Assembly: GCA_002914845.1 (NCBI GenBank)
Contig: JXTC01000146.1
Location: 442,002 to 506,001, forward strand
Reading direction: 5' to 3'
Length of the DNA stretch: 64,000 bases
Source of the DNA: Trema orientale
Lineage: Eukaryota; Streptophyta; Magnoliopsida; Rosales; Cannabaceae
How positions within the stretch are numbered: the first letter of the stretch is position 1; each line of letters begins with the position of its first letter. The translations under genes were made by a program, and so were the position numbers. The notes under the pieces were generated by a model. That model searched no databases. It was given only the letters and a program-made list of their open reading frames with translations, and was not told where the DNA came from. This document shows, piece after piece, positions 21,445 through 32,193 of this stretch.

Positions 21445-22460
21445 ATTAAGAAGAATTATATGCTAACCTTTATAATGGATTGTTATCTACCCAAAAATAG
21501 GTATCATCATTCAACCTATATCCTTAATGTCTCTTTATATTGAACCATCACACTCATAATGACATCGATAATATATCAAACTATCTTCTTCCACATCTGT
21601 AGCTAAAATGCACCCATAGCCCATAAGGAAGCCAGTGACATAAGAGATAAATCCCAACGTATGCATACCAGGAAGAGTACTGGTCTGTTCTGAGTTGTTC
21701 TTGTTCTACCCACATTCTGTGCTACAAATCCAATGAAGAGTTTAAATTTTTGCAACCATGTGTGACTATAGAGGGTGTTCGATCATTCACCTTGAACTCA
21801 ATAATATTTGAACTTCCAAAGTGGCCATTTTGCCACACACACTTATTTAATAGAAAATGTCATTCAATATATTTATAGCTATATTTTTGTCATTTTAAAA
21901 CCAAAATACTCAAACCTATGGAGTCCGACATGAACAAGAAATGAACTTAGATTGCCAACTCTTGTCTATAAAAGATAATTGAGGGTATCCAATTTTACAT
22001 GTAAAAATATTTGGGTTATTTAGCTCCTAAGACTTTTAGGCTAAATGTATGGGTTTACCTAGCGTAGCACACTTTTACATTGGAAACATTATGGTCATCA
22101 TATTCGCATAAAAAAGTATAGGGACTTCATACACAAATTAAGAAGAATTATATGCTAACCTTTATACTGGATTTTTATCTGCCTTATAGTTCTGAATGTC
22201 ATTTGTTATTGAATCATCACGGTCATAGTGACATCAGTAATATATCAAACTATCTTTATCTACGTAATAGTCTCCGTAGCTAATATGCACTCCTAGGGAA
22301 ACCGATGACATAAAGAGATAAATCCTAACTCATGCGTTATAGATTAAATCCCAATGTATGCATGATAAATAAATCCCAACATATATCAGGAAGAATGCAA
22401 TATTTCGAGTTGTACACAGTTTTTGTGTGACAAATCCAATGAAGATTTTAAAATAGGTTC
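21445..22460. repeat. Pair of direct repeats about 690 bp apart
   Basis: 21445-21755 and 22134-22460 match in the same orientation. Both start AAGAAGAATTATATGCTAAC, share AATATATCAAACTATCTT and GAGATAAATCCCAAC-like words, and end with TGACAAATCCAATGAAGA-type sequence. By eye they are about 75-80% alike, with small insertions (the second has extra AATCCCAACAT units). They could be the worn LTRs of a small element or an old tandem duplication. The 380 bases between carry no protein I recognise. A dead LINE begins just downstream. Confidence 0.65.
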
Positions 22461-22479
22461 TCAGCCCATTTTTTTTAAG

Positions 22480-24777
22480 ATGATCATGTTTCGTGTGACA
22501 ACTGTCTCCTTCACCGTCCTCCTTAATGGTAGCTCTCTCCCTAGTTTTAGCCCATGATGTGGTCTATAGTATGGAGACCCACTTTTGCCCTACCTCTTCA
22601 TCCTATACAGTCAATACTTTCTAAGCTTATCCTCTGGAAAGAGTCAAAAGGATCGATCAAGGGGATCAAAATGGCACCAAACTGCCCAATGATTTTGCAT
22701 CTAATGTACGCGGACGACACGTTCTTTTTCTGTAAGTCAAGCCTAGATAATTTAAAGAGTTTGCAATCTTGCCTCCAGTGTTAATGTACATAGTCGGGCT
22801 AAGTTATTAATTTCACACACAAATCTAGTATCATCTTTTTAAAGAAAACACGAAGACTGATCCCAGGGAGATGGTAATGAGTTACCTGGGTTTTAAGGCC
22901 ATGACAAGGAGTGAATATTTTTTGGGAAATCCCCTGTTTCTAACAAATAACCATATAAGAGATTTTCTTTTTATTAAGGAGATAGTTATTTTAAGGCTTG
23001 ATGGTTGGAAAGCCAAACTTTTGTCAAGAGTTGGCAGAACTACTTTGATAAAGGCGATTATCCAGAGCATACCAACCTACAGTATGACTACTTTCAAACT
23101 TCTAATTATACAATGTGAAGATATGGACAAGACTGTTAGGAAGTTTTGATGGACCGGTAGCTTGGAAAAAGATAGCTTTTAGCGTTAACTCGTTGGGATA
23201 CGGTTTGCCAACTAAAGTCATGTGGTAGACTAGGCATTAGAATATTCTCACATATTAACTTTGCTTTCCTAAGCAAATTGGGTTAAAAGTTAATGTCGGG
23301 ATCCGACTCACTTTGGGCAGAGATTTTATGCAAGAAGTACTGCTGAAATGGGAATTTTCGGAGCACTTAAACTGCCAACTACCGCCTTTACAGTGGCCAA
23401 GAGAATCTAGTCTACTAGGGACTTCATAAAAAACAATAGTTGTTACTTGGTGGGAACAGGGGCGAACGTCGATCTCTGAAATGCCCCTTGGATCCCCTGG
23501 CTAAGTCTAGATGAGTTTAGAGCTACCTTAAACCCTTTGATCCCGATGGGCAATGTTCATGTGAGTGCGTTAATCTCAGAGGATGGTAGAGATTGGAATA
23601 TGGAAGCTCTGTCCCAATGGTTTAGACCACCTTTCAATACTGATTTTTCTATAATTAAACGGTTGCCTTCATATCACAATGACCTCCTCATTTGGAAAGC
23701 TACAAGAAATGGGAGTTTCAATGTAAAAAGCGCGCTCTAGAGTGCTAAACAAGATACTTTTGATCAACAGGCAAAAATATATGAACGATTGAAGTTATTG
23801 CTATGGCAAGTGGCCCATGATGTCCTACCAACAGGGGAAAGAGTGGGCTCAATTTTTGACCGTCTTTCTAGAGATTGCCCTTTGTTCTATGGAAGAGTGG
23901 ATTCAGTAACCCACTCATTCCTACTGTGCCCATTTGTGAAAGTTATTTGGTTTACTAGCAAATGGAACCTAAGGGTGGAAGGATTCCTTGTTGCCAATGG
24001 ATTAGAATTGATTCGCTGGATATTTGACCCATCATACATTCCTATCCTAGAGAAAAAACTCTGCCAAGAGTTTCAACTCTTTGCCTCGGTACTGATAGAC
24101 AAAACTTGGTAGGCCAGAAATTCTTCAATACATGAGGGCACACGTTTCAACCCATACCAATCTTTGACTGCGGTCAACAGTGTTGTCTTGGAATTCCCTA
24201 ATTCGAGGAGAGGAGAAAACTCAAGGCCTAGGCTTGATAAGTGTCATAGCAGCGCATCTACCCGCTAGCTTAGTCCAACAACGAGAAGACGCTGGCTCTA
24301 TGTGGATGCAACATATAAGAATGGTCGGAGTGCATCTAGGGTAATCGCATGGGACCACGCTGCTAGCTCTTACTACCTTGCATGTTGATGTGGCTATGTG
24401 GATTCTCCTTTGAAAGCTGAGTTCTTTGCATTCAAGTCCACTTTAGAAGTCTGCCCCAGTAATAGTTGGATAGGTATCGACGTCTGTATAGATTCTCAGG
24501 AGGTGGCGATAGTAACTAAATCTTTGTTAGCTCCTATTTGGTCTTTACGGTCTTTACGGCCTTTACGCCTGCATGTTTTTAGCCTTTTGGCCCCTTCTTT
24601 TAATGTCAATTAGGTCCCAAGAGCTGCCAACTGATCAGCCTATGAATTGGCATCATGGACTTTTAGATCGGAGCGCTTAAGAACTTTCTTTATTCAGGAG
24701 GTAGCCCTTGCTGTGGCTACCACTTTGAGTTACTATTAATAAATTCCTTACCTTCAGAGCGAAAAAAAAAAAAAAAA
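22480..24777 (+). pseudogene. 5'-truncated, dead L1-type LINE
   Basis: Broken frames in order match the second ORF of plant L1 LINEs. The reverse transcriptase part comes first (GDPLLPYLF-like piece near 22570, YADD active-site box at 22707-22718), then the segment GWKAKLLSRVGRTTLIKA at about 23003-23055. The zf-RVT-type part follows at about 23790-23960 (KLLLWQVAHDVLPTGERV, then CPL and HSFLLCPF). An RNase-H-like piece lies near 24398-24460 (SPLKAEFFAF), and an A run ends it at about 24762-24777. Several stops and frame changes interrupt it, and the endonuclease and first ORF are missing. Target duplications were not identified. Confidence 0.85.
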
Positions 24778-26160
24778 GCTTTCTTTTTCTGCTTAAAATA
24801 AAAGAGGAATAGGTAACTAGAATGGCCTTGTATGAAAGCTTCCAACTCCATTAACTAGATTTTTTATTGAGGATCTTTTAATTATAAGCTTTACCGCGTT
24901 AGGCGATGAAGTATGTCACTCTAACATTACTGAGTATTATTACCAATAAGATTGTTAGGGCGTGGCCCCAGATACTTTACATCACGTACTAGTTAGGCAT
25001 CTACAAGCCTCACAATTACTAGGCTCTCAAGAAAGTCACCAGTACTCTAGCTAGTAACCACTAGTTATACTAACCAATCTTTACTATTAGGCCACCCCAC
25101 TCAATATTCCATCCACCAAGATTATACAATCTCCAATTCCAATGCAAAGAAGTGTGCTAGTGCTACATATATATAGCACGAGCATCTCCAGTGTAATGTT
25201 ATTTCATCATGCAAATGCTACAATTTATCACATAACACAAATACTCTCCTCCAATACAATGATATTTGTTATGTCAGACTTTGTGATATTCTTGGTCTTA
25301 AATATAGCATAATGTTATAATTATAAAATAAAATTCATACTTTCCAAAACTTAGTAGGTTACTTTTACAATTTTCAATTTTTAATTAATATACTTTTTTC
25401 ATACTCAACTAATTTACAAAATTAACTTGTTAATTATTAAGTAAAAAAATTTAAACATAATTTTTTGAATAGTATTGTGCAGTTGAGTAAAAATATAAAT
25501 TTCGTATTAAATTTATAATTTTGCTATTTTATGTAAAATATAACATTAGCAATAATATTTGCATTAGATATGGCTTGATAGTATCACTGTTGTGTGTAAT
25601 TTTTATATCTGCTCGTGTTTAATGAGCTGGTTCGAAGCTCGTTGTGATCGAGATGTTCGAGCTATTTGAGGAAGCATAAGCTTATTCGGAGCGGTTCGAG
25701 ATTGAGGAGTTCAGGCGTTGGAGATATGTGAGCAAATAAACATAACGAGATTTTCTCATCCAAATCGCCCTAAATCCGGGATGTTATTTACAGTTTCGAG
25801 AATTTAGGGAAATCAGTTCAAATTAAGATATTTCCTAATTTTGTGGGATAAATACAAGTCAAATTCGTATTTGTTGCAATCTTTTTCAAATATTCAGTTA
25901 CCAAATCTGTAACAAAAAATCATAATCTCTAAAGCCTATAAATATATAGCTAATGTATAGAGAAAGGGATCCGAATTCTAGTATATTGAAACTCTGCAGA
26001 AATAAAAGTGACTACGTATGCTCTTTGTTCGAAAAGCTGAACTATTTTAAAAATCCTTGTTTCCCTTTATTTTGATCCTCTTATTTTCTTATTTTGATAA
26101 CCCCGGAATAAATTAGCGGTATGCCACTTTTTTTTCTTCATTAAATCTACAACCATACCA
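24778..26160. other. Gene-free DNA with a possible MITE-like patch
   Basis: AGCATCTCCAGTGTAATGTT at about 25182-25201 resembles the ends of small plant transposons (GCATCTCCAnTG), but no convincing opposite end was found up to 25600. The rest (25610-26100) has mixed composition and no open frame. Confidence 0.3.
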
Positions 26161-26164
26161 CTTT

Positions 26165-26425
26165 TTTAAAATGAATTTTTGATGAATTCTTGATGATATT
26201 GACAGATTCTTGAATGATTCTTGATATCAGCGGCAATCTTGACAGATTCTTGATGAATTTTTGATAGATTCTTGATGAATTCTTGACATCGACAGTGATC
26301 TTGATGGGTTCCTGATGAATTCTTGACGGATTCTTGACAATTTTGACATGTTCTTAACGTTGGTGGTGATCTTGACGGATTCTTGATGTAGTCTTGATGA
26401 ATTCTTAACAGATTCTTGACTAATT
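26165..26425. repeat. Minisatellite of GATTCTTGATGAATTCTTGA type
   Basis: The core word TTCTTGA recurs about every 12-20 bases (GATTCTTGATGAATTCTTGA, GACGGATTCTTGAC and variants), with two longer interruptions (ATCGACAGTGATCTTGATGG and a related GGTGGTGATCTTGACGG). Units are heavily diverged. It does not encode a protein on the plus strand because of in-frame TGA. Confidence 0.75.
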
Positions 26426-26909
26426 CCCTCCCAAAAGTAGTAGAATCTAATAGTGGTGGTAAATTTAGTTAAACATTTGAAAAAAGTAATAGTTGCCTAC
26501 TTAACCCATAATCAAGCTGTTATATCAAAATTTGGTATCAACAGTCACAATGCTAAATTTAGCATAATGTTTTTAAGTTATGTTCGAAAAATATAATAGA
26601 ATTATATTATATTTTGTATTGAGACATTATAATCACTTACAAAATATATTTTCCTCTTATTCACTTATATTATCATGATTTAACTACCACAGTGCCATAT
26701 ATCTAACTGCTCACATTATAATGGCCATATAATTAATTTGAGGCACATGTTTGTTGGTTTTATATTTGGCGAAAAAAAAAAACAAAAAACAAAAAATAGC
26801 ATAAGCTATAATTTAGGCCTAAATTTAGCATGACCAATAGAGACTTTCCTTTTTATTTTTTTCCGCAAATGTTTAATGTGAGTTTTGTAAATATCATATC
26901 CTTCTTGTT

Positions 26910-28695
26910 AGTGTTGAGTGCTATTTCGGTCTTTGGTCTAAATCTAATCCGTGTACATATCAATGATCCCTCCCAATTACAGGCTAGCAACAGCTTTAGC
27001 ATTATGCGTATAAATGTCAAAATCTTTGATAGCCCAAAGCGCTAAAGCCCATTTCTTTGTCCCAAAACCATCACTGAATAACAGCGAGCAATGTAAGCAC
27101 ATCAACCGGCATTTCAGGGACCATTTTCCTGAACCCTCGCAGAATGATTTTACTACTCACAAAAACACACATCATTCACTTCCACCTCCTATCATGTCTC
27201 TCCATTTTTATTTATGGGTTAACTGCACCCAAAAAAAAATAATAATAATTAGGGCCTGTTTACAGATTTAATCGTATTTTTGGGTTTATATAAAATAAGA
27301 CATCCACCTTTTGAACTTAATTGTCTACTATTTGTAACTAAATTACATAAAATTCCTCACAAAACACAAATCTAAATTGATAATATCTTATATGAGGAAA
27401 AAAAAAAAGAGAGAGAGAGAGAGAATAACTTAAAACAGTTACTATAAATCACTTAATTTGTATATACAAGGTACAAATTTACAAAAATTAGAAATATAGA
27501 GATATAATTTTGCATGAACCAAAAAATATAGTTAAAATTTCAAAAATATCATACTTTGAGGTTTGTTTTTTTGTTTTTTTTTTCAATCATTCATTTATTT
27601 ACTTACTTATTTCTTTTGGGTTTATTTCCCTTTTACTTCATAAATAAAGGACAACAAGGCCACTGGTGACACCACAAAACAAAAGGGAAGGGACTTGATC
27701 TGAATTCTCTGCAATTAATTAATGTTTTTCAACCGTTACATTCATTATAAATACACATATAGAGGAATATTATTATGCTACTACTTAGTACTTACTAAGC
27801 AAAGATTTTACTATAATACTCCATTCAATCTTGGATGTTTTTCTATTAACCAATTAATAGTAATGAAAAAATAAATAAAACCAGTATATATTTTCTTTTA
27901 ATTCATAAGAGTAGGAATTTAAACTTACATTAGGAAAAGCGTAGTTATCACTAAACTGTGTCTGCTACTATAAAAAAATCAATATTATCATCACGTATCG
28001 GGCGAACGAGGATTAAGAAAAAAATGTATTAATCAATTGTAATTAAATACATTACTTAAAACGTTTAGTAGATAGATGCTTTTGCAGTGTGGTCAAGACT
28101 CAAAACAACATTCTTTCGTGTCTGCCTCATTTGAGGACAGGGTTACTGTCCTCCTTTGGTTTTGTGCACCAGGCCTTTGTGCTTTCTTTTCTTTCTGTTA
28201 CATATTGCCGAGCTGCAATATTGAACTCATATCAACGTTGGATAATATTGATCTAAATTTTTTAGTCTTTTTTATGATTATTTTAGATTTATTCCCTACG
28301 AAGTCTCACTCTTTAGCTGAGCTCCAATCTTGATTTTTGAGTTACTTTACAATAATTGACTTAGATAAATCTCTCTCTCTTTTTGGGTCAGCAAGGATTA
28401 TTGGATTATGCAATGAAGAGTTTTTTTATTTCAAGCCAAAAATATAGTTCATTAGTGGTCCGAGTTCATCAAACTATGTGGTCAAAAAGTCGTATTGTAT
28501 TATGACGTTGACTGCAGGATTATCATTTTCAGATATCAATTACGTGTATATAAATTATGTATAATTTCTCTTTAGAACGTAAGCGTGAATCGAAGCACCT
28601 TACCAAATGACAATACTATAATTTGATTTTTGTGAGTTACAATTCAAGAAACACATTAATTAATGGGACATCATTCGTATTTATATTTACAAAAT
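26910..28695. repeat. Segmental duplication, copy B
   Basis: Direct copy of 18970-20440. It includes the shared core at 27048-27170 and a second strong block at 28460-28625 (CTCTTTAGAACGTAAGCGTG is exact in both copies). Copy B holds extra simple sequence (GAGAGA run at 27409-27424, poly-T at 27565-27580) that explains most of its greater length. Function unknown. Confidence 0.8.
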
Positions 28696-28878
28696 AGCAG
28701 CTCCTTTCCCCAATATATCATTCCCCACATAAAACTCAATCAACCACCACAAGGAAAACAAAAAAAAGAAAAAAAAAAAAAGAAAGAAAGAAAGTCCATA
28801 TCATAAAATAATTGCATAAGTTGAAGCAGTTGTCGGTACAAGAATTTAATTTGCACATAGGTATGAGCTTATATTATA

Positions 28879-29096
28879 GGTTCCAGTTCAATAGGTATTT
28901 TTTTTTTCACTTATCTATGGGTGTTTCTTTTTTTAGTTGGATCATAATAGGACTATCATAATTTGGGTAGTTGACAAAAATATAATAGAAAAAAATACTC
29001 ATTATTTAATATTTTTCTCTCCAATTTTTACTATAAAAAGACGTGCGTGATAAATTTTAATTAGACTAAACAAAAAATACCTACTAGATTGGTGCC
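28879..29096. mobile_element. 9-bp-TSD MITE, copy 1
   Basis: Starts GGTTCCAGTTCAATAGGTAT and ends, read on the other strand, GGCACCAATCTAGTAGGTAT. TATATTATA directly precedes it and follows it, a 9-bp target duplication. Inside is a run of T near the left end and AAAAAGACGTGCGTGATAAA near the right. It belongs with copies at 29113-29356 and 57822-58066. No gene. Confidence 0.75.
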
Positions 29097-29112
29097 TATA
29101 TTATATATATAA

Positions 29113-29356
29113 GGTACCAATCTAGTAAGTATTTTTTTTTTTTTTACCTATACATGGATATTATTTTGCCAATTAAAATTTATCATATACATTCTTTTAT
29201 CGTAAAAAATAAGAGAGAAATAATATTAATAATGCACGTCTTTTCAGGCACATCATTATAACCGTTGAATCACCGTTAGATAATATGATCCAACAACTGA
29301 AAAAAAAAAATACCTGTACATAAATCTAAAAAAAAATACCTACTAAATTGGCAACC
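29113..29356. mobile_element. 9-bp-TSD MITE, copy 2
   Basis: Starts GGTACCAATCTAGTAAGTAT and ends, on the other strand, GGTTGCCAATTTAGTAGGTA. 244 bp long, almost the same as the third copy (245 bp). Flanks are AT repeats (ATTATATATATA on both sides), so the target duplication is plausible but not exact to read. It sits 16 bases from copy 1. Confidence 0.75.
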
Positions 29357-29369
29357 ATTATATATATAT

Positions 29370-30925
29370 CAATTTAATATCAACTTTACGTACCAACTAC
29401 TCAAACGATGCATATTAATTTTAAGCTATGATGAAACCATACTGGAAAGAAACTATATTTGGAGCTCAATAATAATCAATAATGCTTCCCTATAATAACA
29501 ATAATAATAATAATAATCAATATTGCGTGTTGACAGTTATGTATAGTGTTAACTTTCTTTGTTGAACAAATTGTCGATGTCAAAGGACCTAATGAGTATA
29601 CGATTCTAACATAACCTTAATTACAATATTTAATGGGTATTTTGCACTCTTTTTAATTAGTTGACGTTGCTAATAAATTAAAATTGATTTTATTAACTTC
29701 CCATCTTTTACTAATTTGCTTTCTTTTGGATGAATCTCTATAAATAATTATAATCCTACGCCAATTATTTGTTATATTGAAGGATTGGATAAGTACTAAC
29801 CCCAAAAAGATCCCATTTAAACATTACGGGAGTTATAGTCCCACGCTATAATAACGGGCCCAATTATTGAAATGAGTTTTTCAGTGTACTTTTAGAACTT
29901 ACATTTAATTATTATTATTTATAATTAATTTGTTATTTATTCGTAACTTTGTAAGAGAAAACAAATATAATTCAATCGAATACTACATTGTGATAATATT
30001 GAATATAATCTAATCCAATCCTAAATAATAATCATATCCTATCCCTAGCAACAAAATAGGCCTAAGAACAAAATAGCCTAAGAATCTTTATGTGCATATG
30101 TAATCATATTAATAAATACAATTCATGCAAAATATTTAATATTTATTTATTTGAAACACAAAGTCCGGTTGTCTTATAGTACCCGTAAGGAGGAACTGAA
30201 TGGAAAAGTACTTTAGAAGCTAGTTTGTAATTTATTATTTAATCCATAATGTTTTTTTTTTTCTTTTAATGATTATGTAACGCCAGCCTTTTTTCTAATC
30301 TTATAATAATGTAACCAACATACTCAGATTATGGGTTTAACTGTTCTATTACAAAGTTCGAAGTTCAAGCATTTTTTTTTTTTTTTTTTTTTTGCTGGAG
30401 GAAGTTCAAGCATTTATGGTAAGCTATTAATCCCCCCACCCGAAGGGGGGAAAAAAAAAATCAAAGCAAGAACAAGAAGAAGAATGAGGTCAGATTGAGA
30501 ATGGTTCTAATAAACTAAGCCATACATGAAACTAGTCCAAGGGGCCTCTCAAGGTTGAATTTGCCACCGAAAAAAAAAAAAGAAAAAAGGACAGAGCTTT
30601 ATCTCTGTCTTTCTGCAATTTTGTTTGGTGGGACTGGTATGGTTTTGAGGCTGAGAGCACAAGTCGCTGTACAGAGAGAGCTTTTCAACACTTGTCAGCA
30701 ACGCAGTGAGCAGAACAACGATTCTTTTGGGTCCATGTAAGACAATAAAAAAGAGTGAGAAAACTCTCTATTAACCCACTCTACTATTAACACTCTCAGA
30801 CTCAGAGAGAGTGAGATTTTTCCATATTTAATAGTTTCTAGATTCTCTTTCCCGACTTGAGATTTTCTAGCTTGATAAATGTTTCAAAACTTAGCTAAGT
30901 TTATTCAAAAATTAAAAAAGAAAAA
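29370..30925. other. Gene-free DNA upstream of the RLCK gene
   Basis: AT-rich with an (ATA) run near 29497-29520 and a long T run at 30372-30394. From about 30440 onward the composition becomes less AT-rich (30590-30800), which may mark the promoter or a non-coding first exon of the downstream kinase gene. A short direct repeat TTCAAGCATTT flanks the T run (30364 and 30404). No coding frame is supported. Confidence 0.35.
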
Positions 30926-30928
30926 AGG

Positions 30929-30950
30929 AGAGGGGGGGAAGAGGGAGGGG
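30929..30950 (+). promoter_or_regulatory. G-rich tract upstream of the RLCK start, possible G-quadruplex
   Basis: The plus strand reads AGAGGGGGGGAAGAGGGAGG, with at least four usable G runs, about 160-180 bases before the first ATG of the kinase gene. If transcribed it would lie in the leader. The folding is predicted from pattern only. Confidence 0.4.
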
Positions 30951-31099
30951 TCCGGGTCCTATTGAAGCGCATTGGTAAATAATAACTGCTATTTTTGTTA
31001 GGGGTGTCTCTCTTTCTCCTCATTTAATCAACATTGCATATTTTTCGGTTTTGTTTTGTCTGCTTCGTCTGTCATTTCCCTTGTTTTATTTTGTCCTTT

Positions 31100-32193
31100 A
31101 TGAGCATTCATGGAGCATGGTGGAGAGCAAAAAGCTTCTTCTCCACGGTATGCGTGTGTTAACTTCTTCATGTTCTCTCATCTGGGTATGTCTTGTATCT
31201 TTTTTTTTTTTTTAATAATAACAAAAAAGATTTTCCAGGAATTTTTGTTGAGTTTTAGCTTCTGGGTCTCGTCTATTTCTTATATATGAGCTCTGTTACA
31301 GAGGGAATGAAGAAGGAAAAATAAACTTTCGTATTTGGGTGTGTGTCTGTTGTTTTGTGGTTATGTGACATTTTTCATGTATTTGCTTGAATTTTTGAGT
31401 TTGAGGCATTGAGGCAATGTATTTTGTTGATTCGTTTTCTTTGAAAGAACAGTGCTTATAAAGATTCTCATACTATGTTTCTGTTTTGTTCTCTAAATTC
31501 TAACCCTGGTTTCAGGTTTTGGTATCATATAGAATGTCGTTTTCCTCTATTTCGTTTCATTTTTCATTTCTTTTGGGGTTTTTTTTTTTGGGAGGGGGGT
31601 TTTGGGTGGGGATGTAAAGGTTGGGTGTCGTTGAACTTCTGGGATTTGAGCATTTTTATTGGAAGAGTCTTCCTTTGTTAATGTTATGCATATCTTCTGC
31701 TTCAAGTTCCCTTATGTGGGTATTTGTAGAAGATAATAAATAGATAAATAAAAGCTCCCTATTTTGGGTATGCTTCATTTTTTTACTTTCTATTAAAGGC
31801 TGCTCTGAATTTTGTTTTGTTCATTTTGTAACTGAGCTGACACACAGTGTCATTTTTCAGGATGTTTTAAATTTGGGTGATGGGTTTTAAGGTTTTCTTA
31901 TTTTATTTTGTCTTTCATCCTTAAGTTTCATGAGTAAATGTCTTGTGGCTATATCTGACCCTTCTATTGATCTTTGAGTTTTATAGCTCATGGTTCTTCT
32001 GGATTATGCATTAATACCCCAGGAGTCAACACATTCTTAAGTTTATGGTTCTTCATGATTTTATAAATTTCCTTTTAGGAATGACATGTCCTCTTTTGAT
32101 GAACATTTTGATATTTTCAAAATTATAGCTTTTCTCTGTTTAGAATCTTCTGTACTAACATCTCAATAAATTTTTTTGTTCAAGGGAGAGTGA
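31100..32193 (+). promoter_or_regulatory. Overlapping uORF at the RLCK start
   Basis: An ATG at 31100, ten bases before the first main ATG and in another frame, opens an 18-codon frame across the first splice (31147 to 32185) and ends at TGA 32191-32193. A ribosome starting here would bypass the 31110 start and could restart at the ATG at 32430. Regulatory effect is inferred. Confidence 0.45.

Noticed and set aside
22554..24613. Four separate hypothetical genes on the plus strand
   Set aside because: In order they are pieces of one L1 LINE ORF2 broken by stops and shifts, ending in an A run.
25182..25600. MITE suggested by AGCATCTCCAGTGTAATG
   Set aside because: The opposite terminus needed for an inverted pair was not found, and no target duplication is visible.
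26165..26425. CRISPR-like array
   Set aside because: Short repeats are irregular, diverged and have no spacers of constant size; the sequence is a plant minisatellite. No CRISPR array exists in the window.
31475..31681. 68-codon open frame in RLCK intron 1
   Set aside because: Made of T- and G-rich simple sequence (Phe, Gly, Trp) within an intron; no start context or similarity.
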